Shown here: positions 1 to 5,560 of the stretch, in pieces
Layout of the letters: each line of letters starts with the position of its first letter
How positions within the stretch are numbered: position 1 is the first letter of the stretch
NCBI GenBank assembly: GCA_009785705.1
Contig: WQVS01000044.1
Span: 1-11,154, forward strand
Direction: 5' to 3'
DNA: 11,154 bases
Source of the DNA: Coriobacteriia bacterium
GTDB lineage: Bacteria > Actinomycetota > Coriobacteriia > WRKU01 > WQUG01
The notes under the pieces: generated by a model
What the model was told of the DNA's origin: nothing
Databases searched by the model: none
The model's input: only the letters and a program-made list of their open reading frames with translations
Program-made: the position numbers and the translations under genes

Positions 1-145
1 CATACCACCAGCAGCCAATGTCTTCGGATTAATGCCCCTAAACATTATGGAGTGGGTGGCCATCTTAGCAATGTCGCTAGTAGCCTTGGCCGCATCCGAT
101 GCTATAGGCCTCTTCGCCAACAAACAACTACGCAACAGGGAATAG
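1..145 (+). CDS. C-terminal end of a probable cation-transporting P-type ATPase (partial)
   Basis: The only long open frame entering from the left edge uses codons starting at base 2 and ends at TAG 143-145, giving 47 visible residues. It contains a hydrophobic helix (about MEWVAILAMSLVALAAS) preceded by FGLMPLN and followed by a short basic tail (NKQLRNRE). A 'G-x-x-PL-x-x-x-EW' entry into a final helix and a short charged end is typical of the last transmembrane segment of P2-type Ca2+/cation ATPases. The catalytic domains (DKTGT, TGES, GDGxND) would lie outside the window, so the family call rests on this tail only. Another polytopic transporter is possible. The gene is followed by a strong terminator at 164-195. 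Confidence 0.5.
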   Translation, partial: IPPAANVFGLMPLNIMEWVAILAMSLVALAASDAIGLFANKQLRNRE

Positions 146-163
146 TCACTGCGTCCGCCCGTC

Positions 164-195
164 AAAAAAGGCTCCCAGAAATTGGGAGCCTTTTT
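164..195. terminator. Bidirectional intrinsic terminator
   Basis: GGCTCCCA (170-177) pairs with TGGGAGCC (183-190) around a GAAAT loop, a perfect 8-bp stem. It is flanked by six A (164-169) and five T (191-195), which extend the stem and give a U-tract on either strand. It lies 18 bp after the stop of the plus-strand transporter gene and about 38 bp after the stop of the minus-strand YjbR gene, so it probably ends both convergent transcripts. Confidence 0.93.
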
Positions 196-232
196 CTATT
201 CCGATTAAACAAGGGATGAGGAACAGCAAATA

Positions 233-598
233 TTATCCCTCTAGGATTTCCCTTTGGGCCTTCTTGCTGAAACTTTCAAGAATGAGCTGATAGGCCTCAT
301 CAATCATGCTGCGCAAAAGATCATCAGAGACATTACCTTCAATATAGACAGAGCTCCAGTGAATCTTATTCATGTAGTACCCAGGAACGATATCACCGTC
401 AGACTGCTCACGGAGAGCTTGCCCCATCTCAGGTTCAAGCTTAAGGGTAATGATTTCTCTTCCATTGCTATCATTGATGCCACGATACATAAACATCTTG
501 TCGCGAATCATATAGCGGTCAGCTTCCCATTCTGCCTTATATTCTTTATAGGCACCCTTCTTAGAGGTCGCATATTCTTCAAACCATTCGTACTTCAT
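233..598 (-). CDS. MmcQ/YjbR family protein
   Basis: This 121-residue cytosolic protein has the hallmarks of the MmcQ/YjbR (DUF419, CyaY-like fold) family and the usual family length. An N-terminal half ends in a 'DKMFMYRG' strand (about 33-40). 'LKLEPEMGQALREQ' follows (52-65), and then the signature 'PGYYMNKIHW' (72-81) leads into 'SDDLLRSMIDEAYQLI' (91-106). Members are often annotated as DNA-binding, but their biochemical role is not established, so none is asserted here. The ATG at 598 has an AAGGGA Shine-Dalgarno 7 bases upstream, which supports this start. The gene stands alone, convergent with the P-type ATPase fragment (shared terminator 164-195) and downstream of the exporter operon, from which it is separated by a hairpin. 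I found no convincing promoter in 599-725. Confidence 0.9.
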   Translation of the reverse strand: MKYEWFEEYATSKKGAYKEYKAEWEADRYMIRDKMFMYRGINDSNGREIITLKLEPEMGQALREQSDGDIVPGYYMNKIHWSSVYIEGNVSDDLLRSMIDEAYQLILESFSKKAQREILEG

Positions 599-725
599 AG
601 AACGTCCCTTCTAAAGGCCTATCGGGCAGATGCAAATAGGTACGTACATAGGAAATGGTTTCGGCGCGCGAACTAAAGAGCTTCAGAGTACTCCAGGTGT
701 TCAGAGTCAAGGAGGGATACATGTT

Positions 726-762
726 CTGAAAAGCCTAGCGTAGTAACTACGTGGCTTTTCAG
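726..762 (-). terminator. Bipartite hairpin, probable exporter-operon terminator
   Basis: CTGAAAAGCC (726-735) pairs perfectly with GGCTTTTCAG (753-762), 10 bp. An inner stem CGTAG (739-743)/CTACG (747-751) closes on a TAA loop, with a small internal loop between the two stems. Read on the minus strand it begins about 46 bases after the permease stop. The 3' arm contains TTTT but no longer U-tract follows, so termination may be partial. The inner dyad could instead be a protein site. The rest of the 209-bp gap (599-807) holds only the yjbR Shine-Dalgarno and nothing else I can support. Confidence 0.5.
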
Positions 763-807
763 GTTATGTGACCCGACGCAGAGTCTGTGCATCTGGTGTG
801 CTCTGAG

Positions 808-2001
808 CTATTCGTATCTGAGGGCATCAATAGGATCTAGCTTAGAAGCTCTCCACGCTGGATACACTCCAAAGAATACCCCTACGCTGATACTGAAGAA
901 GAAAGCTAGAGCTACTGACCAGATAGACACAACACTAGGCAGTGCGCCTGTTGCTGCAATGCCCCATGAGCCCAAAGCACCCAATGCGATACCTATCAGA
1001 CCACCCAATACCGACAAGAGCACTGATTCAATAACGAACTGCGACATGATGTCGTAGGTTTTTGCCCCAATGGCTTTGCGGATACCAATTTCGCGTGTCC
1101 GCTCACTAACACTTACGAGCATGATATTCATAATTCCAATACCACCAACCAACAGTGAAATGCTGGCAATGCCGCCCAACATAAAGGTCAGGACAGCAAT
1201 CATGGCACCCATCATGTCCATTACTTCATCTTGTGTAAAGGCAGCAAAGTCATTGCCCATACGGGGCAACAAGGCTTGGCGAATCAGTGCCTGAACTTGA
1301 TCTATATCTTCAACATCATGGGTCTTAACGGCAATCATGCCAATGTCTTGTGATCCTGTTAGGCGCTGTGCCGAAGTAAAAGGCATCATGACAGAAGTAT
1401 CTAAGCCACCACCCATGGCACCGCCGCCCTGTTCTTCTGTAACACCAATCACAGTGAAGCGCTGACCATCTACCAGTATTTCTTGCCCAATAGAATCATG
1501 GTTGGCAAAAAGCTGACGGTCAACTTCTGTACCAATGATGGCAACACGTGCGCCAGCATTTACTTCAGAAGCACTGTACATGCGGCCGCGGTCAAGATTC
1601 ACATCAAAGACATCAATCGCTGCCGCTGACATGCCAGACACGCCGCCCATCATTTCATTGTTGCCCACAGAAAAACGCATCATGGTCTCTACCATAGGCG
1701 TTACAGAGGCCAGTCTACTTACCCTGTCTGCCACCGCATCAACATCGTCAGCGGTGAACTGGCGCGCAGGCAAAAACATACCTGACATAATGTCTTCTTC
1801 AGCACCAGGCATAACGTAGATAACGTTGGTGCCCAATCCCTCAAGCTGACCAGTAATGTCATCACTAACACCAGTACCAATAGATACCAGCAAGATAACG
1901 CTCATTACCCCGATGATGACACCCAGCATAGTCAAAATAGCGCGGCCCTTGTTTGCTGACAGGGCCTTCAAAGATATACGGAAAGATTCTGCAAAGTTCA
2001 T
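808..2001 (-). CDS. MacB/FtsX-type ABC transporter permease (YknZ-like)
   Basis: This is the membrane subunit of a MacAB/YknXYZ-type exporter, 397 residues with the family topology. TM1 lies at about 21-42. An extracytoplasmic MacB periplasmic-core-type domain spans about 43-263, and three helices follow at about 264-294, 321-349 and 358-381. The cytosolic motif between TM2 and TM3, SERTREIGIRKAIGA (299-313), is the classical coupling signature of this class. The protein ends in the typical 'PAWRASKLDPIDALRYE'. The core domain is rich in Met and Gly. MacB permeases do not move substrate through a TM channel; they couple ATP hydrolysis to movement of the extracytoplasmic part. The ATG shares its A with the TAA of the upstream ATPase (TAATG), so translation is coupled. 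A Shine-Dalgarno (AGGGGAG) lies inside the end of the ATPase gene. Substrate unknown; peptides, lipopeptides or antibiotics are typical for the family. Confidence 0.93.
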   Translation of the reverse strand: MNFAESFRISLKALSANKGRAILTMLGVIIGVMSVILLVSIGTGVSDDITGQLEGLGTNVIYVMPGAEEDIMSGMFLPARQFTADDVDAVADRVSRLASVTPMVETMMRFSVGNNEMMGGVSGMSAAAIDVFDVNLDRGRMYSASEVNAGARVAIIGTEVDRQLFANHDSIGQEILVDGQRFTVIGVTEEQGGGAMGGGLDTSVMMPFTSAQRLTGSQDIGMIAVKTHDVEDIDQVQALIRQALLPRMGNDFAAFTQDEVMDMMGAMIAVLTFMLGGIASISLLVGGIGIMNIMLVSVSERTREIGIRKAIGAKTYDIMSQFVIESVLLSVLGGLIGIALGALGSWGIAATGALPSVVSIWSVALAFFFSISVGVFFGVYPAWRASKLDPIDALRYE

Positions 2002-2879
2002 TATGCATCACTCCCCTCTGTGTGATCTGCCTGCTGTTCTGGCGCCTCACCGATGCTCTCTAAATAGGCTGCCAGTTCAGCATGTGCATCGATGCGTTCA
2101 GCCTCAGGAACAATGCGGTCGTCAACAATCAAGCCATCAGAAATTTCTACAATACGTTGAGCATGTTGGGCAACTCTCAGGTCGTGTGTAACCAGCACAA
2201 CAGTAATGCCCTGCTCATTTAACTCTTGGAAGAAGGTCATAATCTCATAACCACTGCGTTTGTCCAGGTTCCCCGTCGGCTCATCGCCCAAAACAATCGC
2301 GGGCTCTGTCACCAAGGCACGAGCAATGGCAACACGCTGTTGCTGCCCACCCGACAACTGATTAGGGGCATGGTCTAAGCGCTCACCCAGACCCACACGC
2401 TCCAGGGCAATCTGTGAGCGCTCTGCACGCTCTCCCCCACTAACACCTGCATAGACCAGCGGCAGCGCCACATTGTCCAATGCCGTTGTGCGTGCTAACA
2501 AGTTAAAGGATTGGAACACAAAGCCAATCTCGCGGTTGCGAATGCGTGCAAGCTCATTTTGCGTCATGTCGGTCACATCAATATCACCAACATATACTTC
2601 GCCACTGGTAGGATTGTCCAGCAGACCAATGGTGTGCATCAGGGTAGACTTGCCACTACCCGACTGCCCGATAATGGCCATCATCTCGCCACGCCTAATC
2701 TGCAGTGACACGCCACGCAGCGCATGAACCTCAACATCATCGCTGATTTCATATACCTTTTCAACGTCACGAACCTCTAGGACAACCTCACCGTCGCCCC
2801 CAGCATGGCGCAGGCTCTCGTCAACCTGTCGGAAGTGGTCATCGCTTATCGCGTGATTATGTTTTTGGAGTAAGTCCAT
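2001..2879 (-). CDS. MacB/LolD-type ABC transporter ATPase (YknY-like)
   Basis: This 292-residue nucleotide-binding subunit has every ABC motif intact: Walker A GQSGSGKST (71-79), Q-loop Gln123 in FVFQ, signature LSGGQQQR (175-182), Walker B IVLGDE (195-200) with D-loop GNLD (203-206), and H-loop His232 in VTHD. 'GQSGSGKSTLMHTIGLLD' and 'DEPTGNLDKRSG' place it in the MacB/LolD/FtsE-like clade that pairs with FtsX-fold permeases, which matches its downstream neighbour. It has a 30-residue N-terminal extension before the first strand and an acidic tail (about 257-292) beyond the usual ~230-residue domain. It sits 132 bp downstream of the adaptor gene and overlaps the permease start by one base. 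The ATG at 2879 has only a weak Shine-Dalgarno (AGAGA), but no better in-frame start was found before the first ABC strand. Confidence 0.94.
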   Translation of the reverse strand: MDLLQKHNHAISDDHFRQVDESLRHAGGDGEVVLEVRDVEKVYEISDDVEVHALRGVSLQIRRGEMMAIIGQSGSGKSTLMHTIGLLDNPTSGEVYVGDIDVTDMTQNELARIRNREIGFVFQSFNLLARTTALDNVALPLVYAGVSGGERAERSQIALERVGLGERLDHAPNQLSGGQQQRVAIARALVTEPAIVLGDEPTGNLDKRSGYEIMTFFQELNEQGITVVLVTHDLRVAQHAQRIVEISDGLIVDDRIVPEAERIDAHAELAAYLESIGEAPEQQADHTEGSDA

Positions 2880-2932
2880 ATTCTCTACTAACTATTAGGA
2901 TTTGGTCATGCTGTCTACGGATTTAGCATCTC

Positions 2933-2986
2933 AGGGACACCACCCCGCCTAAGCAGGCAGAATGTCATCCCTAAATACACTATTTA
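2933..2986 (-). other. Structured spacer between adaptor and ATPase genes
   Basis: The 132-bp gap 2880-3011 is long for an operon. It contains AGGGA (2933-2937) complementary to TCCCT (2968-2972), enclosing a small GCCT (2947-2950)/AGGC (2955-2958) stem, and an overlapping inverted repeat TAAATA-CAC-TATTTA (2972-2986). There is no U-tract and no convincing -35/-10 pair. It could be an RNA-processing or translation-tuning element, an operator, or chance. Confidence 0.25.
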
Positions 2987-3011
2987 CCTATCAAGAAACT
3001 ACAGATTGAAG

Positions 3012-4541
3012 TTACGGAGCAATCATAATCTGCATACCATCTTCAAGCGGAACAGGCGCCCCACTTGCCATGGCGACAACATCTCCAGCTTCGATACCAT
3101 CAACAATCTCAACAACAAACTCTGTACTAGCACCAACTGTAATCGGAGTTCTTACCAGCTGATTTTCGCCATCAATCAAATAGACGAAGTTCTCGCCAGC
3201 CTCACTAAACCAAGCATCAATCGGGATAGTCAACACATCAGTTTTCGTTTCAATCTCGATAGTTGTGTCGCCCCTCATGCCGATGCGCGCATCAGGCACA
3301 TCCTCAGTAAAGGAAAGCTCTACCTCGAAGACTGTACCACCTGTCATCGTTGGCATGGCAAGCTTACTGATGTTACTAACCTCTGCTTCAAAGGTGCGCC
3401 CGCTATAAGATGACAGGGTCACCTCTGCAGCCTGGCCTTCAGCGATTCTGCGAACATCAACTTCATCAATCTCTGCTGTAAAGCTAAACAAAGCCTCATC
3501 AACAACCGTAAAAATCGGTGACCCTGGTGCTACTGCAGAACCACGCATAATCTCTGTTCCACTGGTAGGAGTAATCCCTGTGCCCAGAGCTGCAGCACTT
3601 GCAGCAGTGGGAGCAAACAGCACCATTCCGTCCTTCGGTGCACGAATAATGGTAGCTTCTACAGCATCTTCAGCCAGAGCAACTGCATCTTCAGCTGCTG
3701 TAACACCAGCGCGTGCTGCAGAAATCGCAGACCCTGTTTCGGTTGCACCTGCCTGAGTAACACCTGCACGAGCTTGTTCTACACCAGCGCGAGCCTGTGC
3801 TACACCTGCGTCTGCTTGAGCCACGCCAGCGCGAGCCTGTGCTACGCCAAGACGAGCCTCTTCAATATGCATCTCCATATCTGCAATCATCATCTCTGCC
3901 TCTTCAGGATCAAAGATGCCCAGCTTGATTAGTTCGTCCACCTCTTGCCTGAACTCAGCAAGTTCACGCTCGGCGAATCTTTCGAAGCCCAATGCGCTAT
4001 CCAGCCCAATCCGTGCTGCGTCACGTGCAGCTGTGGCTGCATCTACTCCGGCTTGCGCAGCAGTAACTCCGGCAGCAGCAGCAGAGCCTCCTGCATCCGC
4101 CTGCTGCTGGGCAGACTCTGCCTGAGAAAGACCACTTCTTGCCTGAGCAAGTCCTGCCTGAGCCTGGCTGAGTTGTGCCTGATTCACGGCACCGTCAAGG
4201 GTCGCTAGAATATCGCCCTCTTCAACCATATCGCCCTCTTGCACGCGGACAGACTCAATAAGTCCCTGTGTTTCTGGATAGACATCACGGCTACTTCCAG
4301 GGGTAACAGCGCCCGTTGCAAATACGGTAATGGCCACATCATTGGTCTCTGCCTCTGCCGTTTCAACGGGTATACCTAAGCCCTGTAGTGCGAAAAAGCC
4401 TCCCACTACACTCAGTATCACCACAACAGCAATCACTGCCCATATAATGCGCTTCTTATTACTGCGCTTTTTCTTATCCTTGCCGTTCTTGCTTGATTTT
4501 GGTTTAAGTGAATTGTTCTTCGCCAAGCTATCTTTTTTCAC
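3012..4541 (-). CDS. Membrane-fusion/periplasmic adaptor protein (MacA/YknX type, HlyD superfamily)
   Basis: This is the adaptor of the exporter, 509 residues from the preferred start. In order it has a Lys-rich cytosolic tail (1-31); one transmembrane anchor (about 32-53); the first half of a biotinyl-lipoyl-like domain (90-118, 'GLIESVRVQEGDMVEEGDIL'); a very long alpha-helical hairpin (about 119-274) of Ala/Gln heptads; the second lipoyl half ('IIRAPKDGMVLFA', about 278-290); then beta-barrel and membrane-proximal domains to the end. E. coli MacA is about 370 residues, so the extra length lies in the hairpin and tail. In Gram-negatives the hairpin tip docks on TolC. No TolC gene is seen here, and YknX-type adaptors of monoderms work without it. 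GTG at 4541 is preferred because AGGGA (4549-4553) lies 7 bases upstream. A TTG at 4604 is in frame but has no Shine-Dalgarno. It is the first gene of the minus operon. Confidence 0.9.
   Translation of the reverse strand: MKKDSLAKNNSLKPKSSKNGKDKKKRSNKKRIIWAVIAVVVILSVVGGFFALQGLGIPVETAEAETNDVAITVFATGAVTPGSSRDVYPETQGLIESVRVQEGDMVEEGDILATLDGAVNQAQLSQAQAGLAQARSGLSQAESAQQQADAGGSAAAAGVTAAQAGVDAATAARDAARIGLDSALGFERFAERELAEFRQEVDELIKLGIFDPEEAEMMIADMEMHIEEARLGVAQARAGVAQADAGVAQARAGVEQARAGVTQAGATETGSAISAARAGVTAAEDAVALAEDAVEATIIRAPKDGMVLFAPTAASAAALGTGITPTSGTEIMRGSAVAPGSPIFTVVDEALFSFTAEIDEVDVRRIAEGQAAEVTLSSYSGRTFEAEVSNISKLAMPTMTGGTVFEVELSFTEDVPDARIGMRGDTTIEIETKTDVLTIPIDAWFSEAGENFVYLIDGENQLVRTPITVGASTEFVVEIVDGIEAGDVVAMASGAPVPLEDGMQIMIAP
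3744..3848 (-). repeat. Five 21-bp in-frame repeats encoding coiled-coil heptads
   Basis: Five consecutive 7-residue units (GVAQARA, GVAQADA, GVAQARA, GVEQARA, GVTQAGA) occupy residues 232-266 of the adaptor. The DNA copies differ mostly at silent positions, so this is an older internal duplication or selected heptad rather than a fresh expansion. Looser units of the same kind (LSQAQAG, LAQARSG, LSQAESA) occur in the opposite helix, coded around 4120-4180. Confidence 0.8.
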
Positions 4542-4662
4542 CGCTACATCCCTATCTGTTGTTCTTATACTTCTCCTGAAGCCGCAAAAAGCCATCTTAT
4601 CCAAAACATAATCTAAGATAAGTCAACTGGTCACGCCCCAATAGCTTTTGTTCGTGCTTTCT

Positions 4663-4720
4663 TTAACTAATGTAACATTGTTTTATTACAAACGCAATGT
4701 TCAAGCGCAACATTCCTCCT
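4663..4720 (-). promoter_or_regulatory. Exporter mRNA leader: strong Shine-Dalgarno, short upstream ORF and alternative hairpins
   Basis: AGGAGG (4720-4715) lies in the leader about 175 bases before the adaptor start. An ATG follows after one base and opens a 16-codon frame, MLRLNIAFVIKQCYIS, ending at TAA 4665-4663. A TTG as second codon gives a more usual 4-base spacing. The same stretch has three mutually complementary segments. AATGTT (4714-4709) pairs with AACATT (4701-4696). The longer AACATTG (4701-4695) pairs with CAATGTT (4680-4674). The last segment also self-pairs as AATGTTACATT (4679-4669). The middle segment can pair with only one partner, as in attenuators. There is no U-tract after it, so control would be translational or by RNA stability. 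The same repeats could instead be protein operators. Translation of this ORF is unproven. Confidence 0.35.
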
Positions 4721-4724
4721 GCAT

Positions 4725-4740
4725 CAAGCCTGCAGGCTTG
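4725..4740. repeat. Perfect 16-bp palindrome in the divergent control region
   Basis: CAAGCCTGCAGGCTTG is a perfect dyad with no central spacer. It falls just inside the transcribed leader of the exporter operon, about 17-32 bases after the predicted start of transcription. As RNA it could only form a stem with a very tight loop, so a dimeric regulator or chance are the alternatives. Confidence 0.4.
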
Positions 4741-4760
4741 CGCAGCCGTCTAACGATAAC

Positions 4761-4780
4761 TGTATTATCTGCTTAATACA
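4761..4780. promoter_or_regulatory. Candidate operator TGTATTA-N6-TAATACA
   Basis: Two perfectly inverted 7-bp arms, TGTATTA (4761-4767) and TAATACA (4774-4780), flank TCTGCT. The repeat covers the -10 hexamer and part of the spacer of the exporter promoter, and reaches the -35 zone of the serine dehydratase promoter. Size and symmetry suit a dimeric repressor (TetR, MarR or GntR type). No regulator gene is in the window, so the family cannot be named. Confidence 0.55.
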
Positions 4781-4792
4781 ATGCCCTGTCAA
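4764..4792 (-). promoter_or_regulatory. Near-consensus sigma-70-type promoter of the exporter operon
   Basis: On the minus strand TTGACA (4792-4787), a perfect -35, is followed after exactly 17 bases by GATAAT (4769-4764), five of six matches to the -10 consensus. Transcription should begin near 4757, leaving a leader of about 215 bases before the adaptor GTG at 4541. The operator-like repeat 4761-4780 overlies the -10. Confidence 0.75.
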
Positions 4793-4797
4793 GTAAA

Positions 4798-4806
4798 TGC
4801 TATGAT
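4798..4806 (+). promoter_or_regulatory. Extended -10 promoter of the serine dehydratase operon
   Basis: TGC-TATGAT is an extended -10 (TGn plus five of six matches). Seven bases follow before the ATG at 4814, so the transcript would start at or next to the start codon. No good -35 is seen 16-18 bases upstream, as is common for extended -10 promoters. A weaker alternative is TATTAT at 4763-4768, which would give a leader of about 40 bases. Confidence 0.5.
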
Positions 4807-4813
4807 GTTTCTC

Positions 4814-5488
4814 ATGGCAAGCACACGAAGCATATTCGACATTATCGGCCCTGTTATGGTGGGCCCCTCTAGCAGTCATACTGCTGGGGCAGTCAGGCTA
4901 GGTGCTCTTGCCCGTGCGATTTTTGGGGAGCAACCCACCATCGCCCGTATTGGCCTTTACGGGTCATTTGCCGACACGGGAGAAGGTCACGGAACCATGG
5001 TCGCCCTCATTGCTGGACTGCTAGGGCTTAAAGTTGACGACCCGCGCATCCCAGACTCTTTCGAGTTGGCCAAAAACATGGGTCTTGACTTCAGCTTCGA
5101 GGAAATCCACTTTGATGAAGCTCACCCTAATACAGCAGTTTTTGACCTAGAATATCCCGAACGCGATAAGCAGTTCTACATAGTGGGTTCTTCCATAGGC
5201 GGCGGAAACGTCCTTATCACTCAAATCGGAGACTACGAAGTAGAGGCCACAGGCGACCTGCCCGTAATCGTAGTGTCGCAGTCAGACGAACCCGGAATCA
5301 TCAGCGCTGTCACGGGGCTCATCGCCGCAGCTGGCATCAATGTCGCTAGTATGAAACTATCGCGCAAGCGCCGTGGCGCCGATGCTCTCATGTTTCTGGA
5401 ATGTGATACACAGCCCGACAAAAGCATCATCAATGAACTAAAAACTATTCCGCAAGTCCACAAGGTTCGCGTCGTTCCCGCCGTGTAA
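4814..5488 (+). CDS. sdaAB: L-serine dehydratase, iron-sulfur-dependent, beta subunit
   Basis: This is one half of the two-subunit [4Fe-4S] L-serine ammonia-lyase, which converts L-serine to pyruvate and ammonia in the cytosol. The 224-residue protein begins with the family block 'IFDIIGPVMVGPSSSHTAGAVRLG'; the SSSHT segment (19-23) is conserved in the family. It ends with an ACT domain (about 152-224, 'VIVVSQSDEPGIISAVTGLIAAAGINVASM'), which in related enzymes binds serine or mediates subunit contacts. ATG 4814 is preferred: it leaves six residues before IFDIIG, as in homologues, and sits exactly at the predicted transcript start. In-frame ATGs at 4781, 4802 and 4805 also exist; none of the four starts has a Shine-Dalgarno. 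The alpha subunit follows 72 bp downstream. The length fits the ~220-residue family. Confidence 0.94.
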   Translation: MASTRSIFDIIGPVMVGPSSSHTAGAVRLGALARAIFGEQPTIARIGLYGSFADTGEGHGTMVALIAGLLGLKVDDPRIPDSFELAKNMGLDFSFEEIHFDEAHPNTAVFDLEYPERDKQFYIVGSSIGGGNVLITQIGDYEVEATGDLPVIVVSQSDEPGIISAVTGLIAAAGINVASMKLSRKRRGADALMFLECDTQPDKSIINELKTIPQVHKVRVVPAV

Positions 5489-5560
5489 GTCACAGGTAAG
5501 CATCACGCATGCGCAAACAAACCAGCCCAACATCAACCCGCAGATAAGGAGACCTCCACC

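Noticed and set aside
254..676. 140-codon plus-strand frame antisense to the YjbR gene
   Set aside because: The minus strand encodes a recognisable family protein with a Shine-Dalgarno; the plus frame shows no family features and runs through the yjbR upstream region.
3744..3848. Regularly spaced repeats considered as a CRISPR-like array
   Set aside because: The 21-bp units are contiguous, without spacers, in frame and encode coiled-coil heptads.
4542..4604. Longer adaptor start at TTG 4604, or ATG 4595
   Set aside because: Neither has a ribosome site. The extra residues (Phe/Cys/Arg mix) precede the normal Lys-rich tail, whereas GTG 4541 has AGGGA at 7 bases. They would be valid only if the transcript and N-terminus were shown to include them.
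4671..4690. TGTAA-N10-TTACA inverted repeat as a separate operator
   Set aside because: The arms are only 5 bp in AT-rich DNA and overlap the leader repeats already described; too weak to list alone.
4781..4813. Longer sdaAB start at ATG 4781
   Set aside because: It would add 11 residues not expected in the family, overlaps the exporter promoter -35 and precedes the best plus-strand -10.
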